Assembly: GCF_014699005.1 (NCBI RefSeq)
Contig: NZ_JACWZY010000005.1
Span: 186,001 to 250,000 of the forward strand
DNA: 64,000 nucleotides
From: Spirosoma profusum
GTDB lineage: Bacteria; Bacteroidota; Bacteroidia; Cytophagales; Spirosomataceae
Direction of reading: 5' to 3'
Under the pieces are notes generated by a model. It saw only the letters and a list, made by a program, of their open reading frames with translations. It had not been told where the DNA came from and did no database searches. Made by a program: the position numbers and the translations under genes. The first letter of the stretch is position 1. Every line of letters starts with the position of its first letter. Positions 26,954 through 35,894 of the stretch are shown in pieces.

Positions 26954-27808
26954 ATGAGTGTAAATCTTTCAATCATTACGATTAACCTGAATAACGTAAC
27001 AGGTTTAAAAAAAACGATTGAGAGCGTAGTTAATCAAACCTATTCTTCTTTTGAATTTATCGTAATTGATGGTGGATCTTCAGACGGGAGCGTACAACTT
27101 CTTGAGCAATACGCAGAGCACATTCATCACCCAATTTCCGAATCCGACAATGGTATCTACCATGCCATGAATAAAGGAATTCAGTTGGCCACTGGTTCGT
27201 ATTGCTTGTTTCTTAATTCAGGAGATTGGCTAGCCGACGCTAACGTAGTAGAGAGCGTTTTTTCAGAAAATCCACAGGCCGACATTGTTTCGGGCGACAT
27301 TTATTTCTATGATAATCAACTCGGTCAGGTAAAATGGCTGGTTCCTTCACCCCACTACGTAACGGCCAGAACTTTTTTCTCCGGTATGCTGCCTCATCAG
27401 GCAACGTTCATCAAACGGTCTTTATTCAATAGCCTCGGTTTATATAACGAGCAGCTGAAAATTGCTTCAGACTGGCTCTTTTTTCTGGAAGCGCTTTTAG
27501 TGAAGCATCATACGTATCAGCATTACAAAGGCGTAGTGGCTTATTTTAATATGGATGGTATCAGTTGCAGCCCGGAAACAAACTCACTACCCCGACGCGA
27601 ACAACGTAGCATTCTGCAACAGAAGTACCCGCTATTTCTTGCTGACTACGAGTACTTCGATACGTTGGAGAAACAGTCAAATCAGTGGCTGGCGAGTCGG
27701 GAATACAGAGTCTATAATTTTCTAGAACGTACTGGTGTGATTCAATTTGGAGTCTTTTGTCGGCGGGTAAAACGTAGCGTCCAGCGAAACGTATTGCGCT
27801 TATTCTGA
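26954..27808 (+). CDS. Family 2 glycosyltransferase, WcaA-like paralogue A
   Basis: This 284-residue protein has LSIITINLNNVTGLKKTIESV, FIVIDGGSSDGS (about residues 32-43) and NGIYHAMNKGIQLATG, then CLFLNSGDWL, the DxD-like metal site. The MLPHQATFIKRSLF segment follows. This set of strings also marks the paralogues at 29321 and 35083, so the three arose by duplication. Donor sugar is unknown. Base composition is back to the host-like type, with many ACGTA words, unlike the genes just upstream. Confidence 0.9.
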   Translation: MSVNLSIITINLNNVTGLKKTIESVVNQTYSSFEFIVIDGGSSDGSVQLLEQYAEHIHHPISESDNGIYHAMNKGIQLATGSYCLFLNSGDWLADANVVESVFSENPQADIVSGDIYFYDNQLGQVKWLVPSPHYVTARTFFSGMLPHQATFIKRSLFNSLGLYNEQLKIASDWLFFLEALLVKHHTYQHYKGVVAYFNMDGISCSPETNSLPRREQRSILQQKYPLFLADYEYFDTLEKQSNQWLASREYRVYNFLERTGVIQFGVFCRRVKRSVQRNVLRLF

Positions 27809-27810
27809 CT

Positions 27811-28536
27811 ATGAGGAAACTATTAAAAAATATTGCGCAACAGTTTGGGTATGATATTCTGCATCTGCCTACCGACCCAATGCTACGTCAGCAACTCGAT
27901 TTGCTCAGGAAATACGATATCAATCTGGTTTTTGATGTAGGCGCCAATACCGGTCAGTTTGGTCAGCGACTCAGGAAGATGGGATTTACAGGTCAGATCG
28001 TTTCGTTTGAGCCACTCCCCGATGCATTCCAGCAGGCCAACTACACGGCCAATCACGATGCGGCCTGGACCGTTGTGCATACGGCTATCGGTAATTTTAT
28101 TGGCGAAACATCTATCAACGTATCGCAGAACTCGTACAGTAGTTCTATTCTGGACGTATTGCCTGTACACGTAGCAAGCGCTCCCGACTCCATTTCTCTT
28201 TACAAAATCAACGTACCGGTACAAACTATCGATTCGCTTATTGACCAGTATTATTCGGATGTTTCTCGTCTCTATGTGAAAATTGATACGCAGGGATATG
28301 AGAAGCAGGTTTTTGAAGGATGCCTCCGTTCGCTGGACAAGATCAGCGGTTTCCAGATGGAGTTATCATTGCAGCCCCTCTACGAAGGCGAAACCCTTAT
28401 GTTTGAGATGGTTAACCTGCTACGTGAATATGGATTCAAGCTCATGCTTTTGGAAGCCGGTCATCGGAATTATAACACAGGCGAGATACTTCAGGCAGAA
28501 GGCTACTTCTATCGGGATTCGCCTTATGAATGGTAG
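27811..28536 (+). CDS. FkbM family methyltransferase, copy 2
   Basis: This compact 241-residue FkbM enzyme has LVFDVGANTGQFGQRLRKMG (about residues 36-55), IVSFEPLPDAF and LYVKIDTQGYEKQVFEGC (about 153-170). This short form is common in capsule loci. It begins 3 bases after the preceding glycosyltransferase stop, suggesting coupled translation. It probably O-methylates a sugar of the same repeat unit. Confidence 0.9.
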   Translation: MRKLLKNIAQQFGYDILHLPTDPMLRQQLDLLRKYDINLVFDVGANTGQFGQRLRKMGFTGQIVSFEPLPDAFQQANYTANHDAAWTVVHTAIGNFIGETSINVSQNSYSSSILDVLPVHVASAPDSISLYKINVPVQTIDSLIDQYYSDVSRLYVKIDTQGYEKQVFEGCLRSLDKISGFQMELSLQPLYEGETLMFEMVNLLREYGFKLMLLEAGHRNYNTGEILQAEGYFYRDSPYEW

Positions 28537-28586
28537 CCAGAAGAGACAAGAAGAAGCCATATACAAGCAAAATTAGAAGCAAAATC

Positions 28587-29282
28587 ATGGTTAAATCGCT
28601 CAAACGAGGTTTGTATTCAGCCGTCAATGGATTGGGTTATGAGTTGAAGAAAATTCAACCAAATAAGTTCTCAAATCAGACAGACGCAGGATTCTATATC
28701 GATACAAAAGGATTGAGAAAGATTCAGTACGGCTGCGGCACAAAGCTGCTCAAGGATTGGGTCAATGTAGATTCCTTACCCGTAGAATTATTGGCGGCCT
28801 GGCGCAGTAATCAAATGCCCGACGCCGATCAAAACCCGGTTGGACAGTTTTTTTACCGACCATTGGATCTTACCTCGCGACAGCCTTTTGCCGACAACAG
28901 TTTTGAGTATGGTTTCTGCGAAGATTTCATCGAACATCTTACTCAGGCTGAGTCTATTACGTTTTTGAGCGAATGCTTTCGTGTATTAAAACCCGGCGGC
29001 ATACTCAGAATGAGTTTTCCGGGCCTGGAAGGCGTTTTGAAAAATCACTATTTCGGGCCAACGTCCTATCAATCGGCCAACGAAGCGAAGAAGGACTGCT
29101 ACGATCAGTGGGAGCATATTCATTTCTACAGCCGAGAAGAGCTGCGACTAGTAGCCACGCACCTGGGCTATTCACACGTAGCATTCACTACGTATGGCAA
29201 CTCGACACACGCTGAGCTGAAAGACTTGGAAACCCGCGCCAATCAGGATAAAGTCAATACGTACGTAGAGCTTCAGAAGTAA
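28587..29282 (+). CDS. SAM-dependent methyltransferase, predicted-SAM type, copy 1
   Basis: This roughly 231-residue class I methyltransferase shows LRKIQYGCGTKLLKDWVNVD (degenerate motif I, about residues 47-66), FEYGFCEDFIEHLTQAE and CFRVLKPGGILRMSFPGLE. The YGCG...WVNVD form is shared with the gene at 30157. The frame is open from 28530 within the end of the preceding gene. The ATG at 28587 gives an N-terminus (MVKSLKRGLYSAVNGLGYEL) like that of the FkbM neighbour and is preferred. Activity is inferred. Confidence 0.87.
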   Translation: MVKSLKRGLYSAVNGLGYELKKIQPNKFSNQTDAGFYIDTKGLRKIQYGCGTKLLKDWVNVDSLPVELLAAWRSNQMPDADQNPVGQFFYRPLDLTSRQPFADNSFEYGFCEDFIEHLTQAESITFLSECFRVLKPGGILRMSFPGLEGVLKNHYFGPTSYQSANEAKKDCYDQWEHIHFYSREELRLVATHLGYSHVAFTTYGNSTHAELKDLETRANQDKVNTYVELQK

Positions 29283-29320
29283 GATTATCACCCGAATTTG
29301 GTGCTGCTACGTTAGGCGGT

Positions 29321-30130
29321 ATGCCGAAAAAGCTTTCCATAATCACTATCAACTGGAACAATGCCGCGGGTTTGCGCCAGACGCTGGAAAGTGTTACGTC
29401 TCAACTCACCAGCGATTGCGAGTACGTAGTGATTGATGGAAACTCCGACGACGGTAGTCAGAACGTAATACGCGAATACGCTGACCGATTAACGTATTGG
29501 CAATCAGAGCCGAAGGCCGGTATTTACGCCGACATGAATAAAGGCATCGCCAAAGCCACCGGTGAATACTGCCTGTTTCTGAACGCCGGCGACTGGCTCG
29601 TAAACGATGTATTACCCAAAGCCGTCAACGAATGCACCGGTGAGGACGTCATCTATTTCAATACGTATCTGAGTTACGATAACACCCGAATCGAAGCGTT
29701 ACGTTACTCCCCTACCCTGACGATGCGTAATTTTTTCAAAAGCACCATTGGTCATCAGTCCACGCTTATTAAACGAGAATTGTTCAACCGCTACGGCATG
29801 TATGATGAAACGCTACGTCTGCACGGTGATTATGCATTCTGGCTGAAATCGATCATTCTCGAAAACGCTACGTGCAAGTACGTAAACAAGTTTCTCTCCT
29901 ACTACGACATGGGCGGGCAAACCGCTAACCCGAACGAATATACATTGCAGGAAGTCAGTACCGTACTGAGCCAAAGTCTTCCTAAACGCGTGTTGGACGA
30001 TTACGATTACTGGCACAAGCGCGAGCGGGAACTGGAAATTCTAGTATGGTATAAGAATCAGAAAATGCTTTATGGAGGGTTGGTATTCTTGTATAAAGTT
30101 GTAAAAAATCTCCACAGGTTAATGGCCTGA
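29321..30130 (+). CDS. Family 2 glycosyltransferase, WcaA-like paralogue B
   Basis: This 269-residue protein repeats the pattern of the 26954 paralogue: LSIITINWNNAAGLRQTLESV, YVVIDGNSDDGS, AGIYADMNKGIAKATGEYC and LFLNAGDWLVND, then GHQSTLIKRELF. The amino-acid differences around the acceptor half (after about residue 110) suggest a different acceptor. It lies between two methyltransferase genes that are also related to each other. Confidence 0.9.
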   Translation: MPKKLSIITINWNNAAGLRQTLESVTSQLTSDCEYVVIDGNSDDGSQNVIREYADRLTYWQSEPKAGIYADMNKGIAKATGEYCLFLNAGDWLVNDVLPKAVNECTGEDVIYFNTYLSYDNTRIEALRYSPTLTMRNFFKSTIGHQSTLIKRELFNRYGMYDETLRLHGDYAFWLKSIILENATCKYVNKFLSYYDMGGQTANPNEYTLQEVSTVLSQSLPKRVLDDYDYWHKRERELEILVWYKNQKMLYGGLVFLYKVVKNLHRLMA

Positions 30131-30156
30131 AATACATTGACGAGTTTGTTTCTGGC

Positions 30157-31008
30157 GTGAAAAAGATGCTGTTAAACGTAGGATGCGGTCATAAATTCCA
30201 CGAGGATTGGGTCAACATCGATATGGTTTCCTCCCACCCTGCTGTCATTGAATACAACATCCTGTGTGGCCTTCCTTTTCCGTCGAACCAGTTTGACGTA
30301 GTGTACCATTCGCAGGTGCTGGAACATATTCCGAAGGAAAAATCCGATAGTTTTCTGACAGAATGTTTTCGTGTGTTAAAGCCGGGCGGTATCATCCGGG
30401 TTGTTCTTCCCGACCTCGAAAACATTGTGAAGGAATATCAGAAATACATGAATTTGTGTGTTACGGAGAAAACCGACGTAGCAGAAGCAAATTACGACTG
30501 GATATTGCTCGAGATGTATGACCAGTCGGTACGTAACGCGCCGGGAGGTTTAATGGCCAAGTATTTTGCAGAGCCAGAATTATCGAACGAACCATATGTA
30601 TTGGAACGTAGCGGCTACATTGGTCGGGCGCTGCGAAAGCATTATCAGAATCAAAGCCAAATGAACGTAGCGCGTTCTGGTGTAAAAAATACCATTGAAA
30701 AAATTACCCGTAACCTCAACTACAAAAAGATACGTAGCAGACTTCTTTCGGCGGTTTTGACATCGGAAGAACGAGAATCGATACGTTTGGGTAAGTTCAG
30801 AAATGGGGGCGAAATTCATTACTGGATGTATGACCGCTTTTCGTTGTCCAGATTATTGTTAAAAACTGGATTCGAAAATCCTACCCAGAAAACGCCCTTC
30901 GAAAGCGAGATTCCTAACTGGGCAACGTATAACCTCGATGTTAAAGACGGTCAGGTTTTCGACCCGGCCGCTTTGTTTATCGAAGCCCGAAAACCAGCCG
31001 ACAAGTAG
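30157..31008 (+). CDS. SAM-dependent methyltransferase, predicted-SAM type, copy 2
   Basis: This 283-residue protein has LLNVGCGHKFHEDWVNIDM (about residues 5-23), FDVVYHSQVLEHIPKE, and FRVLKPGGIIRVVLPDLENIV. It carries a long insertion of about 90 residues before the C-terminal YWMYDRFSLSRLLL segment. It is related to the 28587 enzyme. The likely start is GTG 30157, with an ATG three codons later as alternative. It probably methylates a sugar; no substrate can be assigned. Confidence 0.87.
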   Translation: MKKMLLNVGCGHKFHEDWVNIDMVSSHPAVIEYNILCGLPFPSNQFDVVYHSQVLEHIPKEKSDSFLTECFRVLKPGGIIRVVLPDLENIVKEYQKYMNLCVTEKTDVAEANYDWILLEMYDQSVRNAPGGLMAKYFAEPELSNEPYVLERSGYIGRALRKHYQNQSQMNVARSGVKNTIEKITRNLNYKKIRSRLLSAVLTSEERESIRLGKFRNGGEIHYWMYDRFSLSRLLLKTGFENPTQKTPFESEIPNWATYNLDVKDGQVFDPAALFIEARKPADK

Positions 31009-31016
31009 TCTTTTTT

Positions 31017-31949
31017 ATGCTTGCTACGCCCGTATTGCTGATCATTTTCAATCGTCCGGAGGCTGCTCAGAAATCGTTCGCCCAAATCAGAAAGGTCAAA
31101 CCTCGTCAGTTATTCATCGCTGCCGACGGTCCACGACCCGATAACCCGGAAGACACCCGGACCTGCGCTGCCAGCCGCGAGATTATCAATCAGATTGACT
31201 GGCCGTGCGACGTAAAAACGCTTTTTCGCGACCAGAATAGAGGATGCGGACGTGGGCCCGCCGAAGCCATTACGTGGTTTTTCGAACACGTAGAACAGGG
31301 CATTATTCTGGAAGATGACTGCCTCGCTCACGAGAGTTTTTTCTCGTTCTGCGAAGAATTGCTCGACAGGTATAAATCCGATACCAGCGTTTCCATGATT
31401 TGCGGTACGAATCCAGTTGTCGACTGGAAGTTTTCCAAGTCCTCCTATCTATTTTCTGACATGGGATTCAGTTGGGGGTGGGCCACCTGGCGCCGGGCCT
31501 GGGAGCACTTCGACTACGTAGCAAGCGGATGGGCAACTGCCGCCGGAAAAGAAAGGGTAAGAAAACATGTAACGAACGACGCGCTGTTCAATCATCTATC
31601 CCGTGAGTTTGATTATTATTTTCAGGAAGTACGTAACGATGTGTGGGATTTTCAGTGGTTTTTCAGCCGATTGTACCACGGGAGTTATACCCTCGTTCCC
31701 ACCGTCAACCTGATCGCCAATATTGGTTTCGACGAGCATTCGACACACACCTTTGACGTCAATTCAAATTACGCCCGTTTACCGTTTTCGACGTTGAAAT
31801 GGCCCTTAAAACACCCTACGTCGAAAAAAGCCGATACGTATTTCGACTGGTACGTGTTTGAACGGTTTTTCAATCCGGGCAAACGGAGTTTTGCCAAGAA
31901 GGCTGTCCTGAAATTAGTAAAGTCGCTTACAACGAGTCAGTCAACGTAG
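31017..31949 (+). CDS. HlpA-like GT-A glycosyltransferase, copy 2
   Basis: This 310-residue paralogue of the 25112 product shares TPVLLIIFNRPEAAQKSF, LFIAADGPRPDN, FRDQNRGCGRGPAEAITWFF, GIILEDDCLAHESFFSF and SWGWATWRRAW. The nucleotide sequence here is GC-richer and dense in ACGTA words, while copy 1 is AT-rich. The two copies therefore either entered by different routes or have diverged for long. Donor sugar is unknown. Confidence 0.87.
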   Translation: MLATPVLLIIFNRPEAAQKSFAQIRKVKPRQLFIAADGPRPDNPEDTRTCAASREIINQIDWPCDVKTLFRDQNRGCGRGPAEAITWFFEHVEQGIILEDDCLAHESFFSFCEELLDRYKSDTSVSMICGTNPVVDWKFSKSSYLFSDMGFSWGWATWRRAWEHFDYVASGWATAAGKERVRKHVTNDALFNHLSREFDYYFQEVRNDVWDFQWFFSRLYHGSYTLVPTVNLIANIGFDEHSTHTFDVNSNYARLPFSTLKWPLKHPTSKKADTYFDWYVFERFFNPGKRSFAKKAVLKLVKSLTTSQST

Positions 31950-31970
31950 CATCTTAATTCTGAAACTGCT

Positions 31971-33203
31971 TTGACCATTTTAAATTTATCAGCGCTGGAT
32001 TACGGTGGAGCGGGAAAATTCGCGGTCGATTTCAATGACTTTCTTCGTCAGTCGGGATACGAATCCAATCTGGTGGTGATGGATAAGAAAACCGATTCGC
32101 CGAACGTAGTGCAATACGTCGGCAGTCGACTCAGTAAGCCTTTCTCGAAACTCGCCCGAAAAGCCGCCAAGTCGAAGTGGGAGTACGTTACGTTCGATTA
32201 CGATTACTACTTCTACAACATCTACGAACGGTATTCAACCATATCGGCGAAGAAAATTCTGGAAGCCATTCCGAAAAAGCCTGACGTCATTTTTATGCAT
32301 TGGGTGACTGATTTTATCAACGCCCAACTCATGAACGAACTACATCGGCTAACAGGAGCGAAAATGTACTGGCTGATGATTGATAACGCGCCTATAACGG
32401 GCGGCTGTCATTATCCATGGTCGTGCGAGGGTTATAAAACCGATTGTAGTACGTGCCTTGCAATTTCATCGCCCACCGATCAGTGGCTCGCCCGCGAGAA
32501 CCTGAAACTAAAAATTCAGTATTTACCGGCTACGTTAGGTGTCATGGCATTTTCCAACAGCGATTACGAACGAGCGCGTCAATCGAGACTCTTCAACGAT
32601 AAACCCATTGCCAAGTTGCTCGGGTATGTCAATGAGGATAAATTCGTACCGGGCGACAAAGTAGTTGCCAAGAAATTTTTCGGCCTTCCCACTGACCACA
32701 AAGTTATTTTTTTCGGAGCGACGTCTCTCAAGGAACGACGTAAAGGGATGCAGTTCCTGCTGAACGCACTCAACGCCTTGCAGTTTGACAACGTAACGCT
32801 GCTCGTTGCCGGGAATTCTCCAGTCAATTTTGAGGGAAAGAACATCAAACTCGCAGGGCACCTGAACGAAGCTGATCTGATAAAAGCGTACCAGGCGGCT
32901 GATTTGTTTGTTTGCCCATCCATCGAGGATTCAGGCCCAATTATGGTCAATCAATCTATCATGTGTGGCACGCCGGTTGCAGCATTTAATACTGGCGTAG
33001 CGCAGGATCTGGTCATAACCGGCAAAACGGGCTACCGCGCCGAAATTAGCGACTTCGATGATTTGGCAAAAGGAATCCATTACCTGATTCAGATGAATGA
33101 CGACTGTTACGTTAAAATGGCTCAGAACTGCCGCGACATGGCGGTTTCGCTCTATGGTCGGCGGTCGTTTCAGCAGCAGATTGAGCAATTGATAGTCGCT
33201 TAA
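31971..33203 (+). CDS. GT-B glycosyltransferase, family 4-like
   Basis: This 410-residue protein has an N-terminal GT-B domain opening LNLSALDYGGAGKFAVDF with a glycine-rich turn. A segment YWLMIDNAPITGGCHYPWSCEGYKTDCSTC (wherein WxCxGYxxxCxxC) is known from a subgroup of capsule transferases. The C-terminal domain has VIFFGATSLKERRKGM (about 243-258), LLVAGNSPVN, and VCPSIEDSGPIMVNQSIMCGTPVAAF (about 304-329), the donor-binding E-x7-E-like region. The start is a TTG at 31971; no ATG is available nearby. Confidence 0.88.
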   Translation: MTILNLSALDYGGAGKFAVDFNDFLRQSGYESNLVVMDKKTDSPNVVQYVGSRLSKPFSKLARKAAKSKWEYVTFDYDYYFYNIYERYSTISAKKILEAIPKKPDVIFMHWVTDFINAQLMNELHRLTGAKMYWLMIDNAPITGGCHYPWSCEGYKTDCSTCLAISSPTDQWLARENLKLKIQYLPATLGVMAFSNSDYERARQSRLFNDKPIAKLLGYVNEDKFVPGDKVVAKKFFGLPTDHKVIFFGATSLKERRKGMQFLLNALNALQFDNVTLLVAGNSPVNFEGKNIKLAGHLNEADLIKAYQAADLFVCPSIEDSGPIMVNQSIMCGTPVAAFNTGVAQDLVITGKTGYRAEISDFDDLAKGIHYLIQMNDDCYVKMAQNCRDMAVSLYGRRSFQQQIEQLIVA

Positions 33204-33225
33204 GTTCAGTTAGTACGTTCGTTAC

Positions 33226-33942
33226 ATGCCCTCGCTCGAATACCTGAAATGGGACAGTGATTTCTTCGGAAAGAAAATCGGCAGATGCGAGTTTTATACA
33301 CCCGACGACGTAGTAATCGCGGCTAACGTATTGGCAGAAGCACAAAGCAAGCAGTATGAGTTACTGTATCTGTTTACTCCTGAAAATCAGCCACTACCGA
33401 AATCGGTTAGTAACCAATTGAAAGCCAATCTGATCGACATTCGAGTAACTTATACGTACCAGATTGATCAGCCCTTCTCAAATGATAACCCGAATATTTA
33501 CACGGTTCACCCAGCAGAAGACAGAAGTCAGTTTTATAATCTGGCCTACCAGTGTGGTGAGTATTCCAGGTTCAAGGTCGACCCGCATTTTTCAGAAGAA
33601 GCCTTTCAGCAGTTATACCGGAGTTGGGTCGACAAATCGATTGATTCGGTGATCGCCGACAAGGTATTTGTCTATATGTGTGAAGGAAAAGCTGTAGGCA
33701 TGATTACTGTTAAAATTTCCGGTGGTATAGGCCAGCCCGGACTTGTGGCAACCGACTACACGCAACGAGGCAAAGGCGTTGGCAAGGCTTACTTTCATCA
33801 TATGCTCGCTTACCTGTACGCCAATAACGTAGCACAAATGAATGTAAGCACGCAGCAGGCGAACCAGACGGCTTGTCTATTTTATGAAAAACTGAACTGC
33901 CAACTCGTTTCGAAAACCAATATTTACCACGTTTGGCTATGA
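33226..33942 (+). CDS. wecD: WecD-like GNAT acetyltransferase (4-amino-4,6-dideoxyhexose N-acetylation)
   Basis: This 238-residue GNAT protein opens EYLKWDSDFFGKKIGRCEF, the typical WecD/RffC N-terminus, and has the acetyl-CoA loop TQRGKGVGKAYFHHML (about residues 182-197) followed by VSTQQANQTACLFYEKL. In the enterobacterial system this enzyme acetylates dTDP-4-amino-4,6-dideoxygalactose to make dTDP-Fuc4NAc. The next gene is the matching aminotransferase and overlaps by 4 bases (ATGA), which supports the role. dTDP-glucose synthesis genes are not in the window. Confidence 0.87.
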   Translation: MPSLEYLKWDSDFFGKKIGRCEFYTPDDVVIAANVLAEAQSKQYELLYLFTPENQPLPKSVSNQLKANLIDIRVTYTYQIDQPFSNDNPNIYTVHPAEDRSQFYNLAYQCGEYSRFKVDPHFSEEAFQQLYRSWVDKSIDSVIADKVFVYMCEGKAVGMITVKISGGIGQPGLVATDYTQRGKGVGKAYFHHMLAYLYANNVAQMNVSTQQANQTACLFYEKLNCQLVSKTNIYHVWL

Positions 33943-35111
33943 CCTCAATCGAGATTCCGTTTAACAAACCGTATCTGACCGGCAGGGAAACGCAATACAT
34001 CATTGAGGCCGTCAATTCGGGTAAGCTTTCCGGAAATGGGTTGTTTACGCAGAAATGCCAGCGTTTTCTGGAGAATCGGTACGGATTTCGCAAAGCCCTG
34101 CTAACCACTTCCTGTACCGACGCACTGGAAATGGCGGCTATGCTGGCCAACATTCAACCGGGTGACGAGGTCATTGTGCCGTCGTACACCTTTGTATCAA
34201 CGGCTCTACCCTTCATCCGCCAGGGGGCTACCGTTGTTTTTGCCGATAGCAGTGCAAGCCAGCCTCACCTCGATGTCCGGCTGCTTGAATCGCTGATTAC
34301 ACCACGTACCAAAGCCATCGTGCCCGTTCATTACGCCGGTATAGCCTGCGACATGGATAAACTGATGCGGCTGGCCGAGAAATATAATCTGCTCGTTATT
34401 GAAGACGCGGCTCAGGCTATTGAGTCATTTTACAAAGGAAGAGCATTGGGTTCTATCGGTCATTTAGCGACTTTCTCCTTCCACGAAACCAAAAACATTA
34501 TTGCGGGCGAAGGTGGTCTGCTGGCTATAAATGACGAACGGTTTCTGCATCGTTCCGAAATTATCTGGGAAAAAGGCACTAATCGAAGCGAATTTTTTCG
34601 AGGTGAAGTTAACAAGTATGGCTGGGTCGATGTAGGATCATCGTTTCTTCCGTCTGAAGTCATTTCTGCGTTTTTGTACGCTCAATTGGAAAACCTGGAG
34701 CAAATACAGAATCGCCGGATGGATTTGTGGAGCTATTACTACGAAGCGCTACGTCCGCTGGCCGAAAAAGGGCATTTTCAGCTTCCATTGATTCCTGATT
34801 ACGCCAGCAACAACGCCCACATGCTATACCTGGTGTGCAACTCACTGGACGATCGGAACCAGCTTATTGCTACGTTAAAAGAACAGGGCATACTGGCTGT
34901 TTTCCATTACCTGAGTCTCCATAAAAGCGACTATTATAATGAGAAACACGACGGCCGTACGCTACTCCACGCTGACCGCTATTCTAACTGTCTTGTGAGA
35001 TTACCCTTATTCTACGAGCTAACGTATCAGGCTATTGACCAGATAGTTAACGTACTGTATACGCTTTACGCTTACCCTCGCCATGCCAAAGCTATCTATT
35101 ATAACCATTAA
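33939..35111 (+). CDS. wecE: dTDP-4-keto-6-deoxyhexose aminotransferase (WecE/RffA-like)
   Basis: This 390-residue PLP enzyme of the DegT/DnrJ family matches WecE closely: EIPFNKPYLTGRE, NSGKLSGNGLFTQKCQRFLE, GDEVIVPSYTFVSTA, VPVHYAGIACDMDKLM, VIEDAAQAIES, and FSFHETKNIIAGEGG, whose lysine binds PLP. IWEKGTNRSEFFRGEV and YGWVDVGSSFLPSE follow. It would transaminate dTDP-4-keto-6-deoxyglucose to the 4-amino sugar. A TTG at 33933 is possible, but the ATG at 33939 overlapping the wecD stop (ATGA) is preferred. Confidence 0.92.
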   Translation: MTSIEIPFNKPYLTGRETQYIIEAVNSGKLSGNGLFTQKCQRFLENRYGFRKALLTTSCTDALEMAAMLANIQPGDEVIVPSYTFVSTALPFIRQGATVVFADSSASQPHLDVRLLESLITPRTKAIVPVHYAGIACDMDKLMRLAEKYNLLVIEDAAQAIESFYKGRALGSIGHLATFSFHETKNIIAGEGGLLAINDERFLHRSEIIWEKGTNRSEFFRGEVNKYGWVDVGSSFLPSEVISAFLYAQLENLEQIQNRRMDLWSYYYEALRPLAEKGHFQLPLIPDYASNNAHMLYLVCNSLDDRNQLIATLKEQGILAVFHYLSLHKSDYYNEKHDGRTLLHADRYSNCLVRLPLFYELTYQAIDQIVNVLYTLYAYPRHAKAIYYNH

Positions 35112-35886
35112 TTATAATAACGCCGAGGGGCTAAAAAAAACGATTGACAGCGTAGTGAACCAATCTTCGCCGGATTTCGAATACATCGTTATCGATGGCG
35201 GATCGACAGATGGGAGCGATGAGATTATCAGGACGTATCAGGACAAACTTGCCTATTGGATAAGCGAGCCCGACCGAGGCATTTATCATGCCATGAACAA
35301 AGGAATTCGTCAGGCAAACGGAGAATTCTGCCAGTTTTTAAATTCAGGCGATTACCTGGTTAGCCCAGATGTAACCGAGCAAATGCTACGTGGCTTACCC
35401 AATTGTAGTATTGCATACGGCAATGAAGTACGGCAAATAAACGGCAAACGACTCGTTGAACGTGGCTACAGCGGGCGTCAGATCACGTTGATGGATATGT
35501 ATCGATCAACAATTTCCCATTCATCAGCCTACATAAAACGCTCTCTTTTCGAACAATATGGCCTTTATGATGAATCCTTGAAGATTGTGTCAGACTGGAA
35601 GTTTTACCTGATAACAGTCGGTATACACAACGAAAAAGTGATTTATCGAGACGTCGACGTAGCATTCTTTGACCTGACCGGCATTAGCAACAGCAACAAA
35701 GAACTGGACAAGAAAGAACGTATTGAAGTATTAAACACTACGTTATCTCACAGTATTTTACCGAACTACCAGGAGTTTAACCTGGATGGCATAATCATAA
35801 GACGGTTAAAGCGAAATAGATTGGCTTGGTTTATGATACTGAATACCTACAGGCTGCTATTTCGACTAGATAAACTCCGAGCCTGA
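35083..35886 (+). CDS. Family 2 glycosyltransferase, WcaA-like paralogue C
   Basis: This 267-residue protein is the third member of the WcaA-like set: LSIITINYNNAEGLKKTIDSV, YIVIDGGSTDGSDEI, GIYHAMNKGIRQANGEF and QFLNSGDYLV, then SHSSAYIKRSLFEQYGLYDESL. It overlaps the end of wecE by 29 bases. Directly after the Fuc4NAc-type genes it is a candidate for adding that sugar, but this rests on position only. Confidence 0.9.
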   Translation: MPKLSIITINYNNAEGLKKTIDSVVNQSSPDFEYIVIDGGSTDGSDEIIRTYQDKLAYWISEPDRGIYHAMNKGIRQANGEFCQFLNSGDYLVSPDVTEQMLRGLPNCSIAYGNEVRQINGKRLVERGYSGRQITLMDMYRSTISHSSAYIKRSLFEQYGLYDESLKIVSDWKFYLITVGIHNEKVIYRDVDVAFFDLTGISNSNKELDKKERIEVLNTTLSHSILPNYQEFNLDGIIIRRLKRNRLAWFMILNTYRLLFRLDKLRA

Positions 35887-35894
35887 GGCTATAC

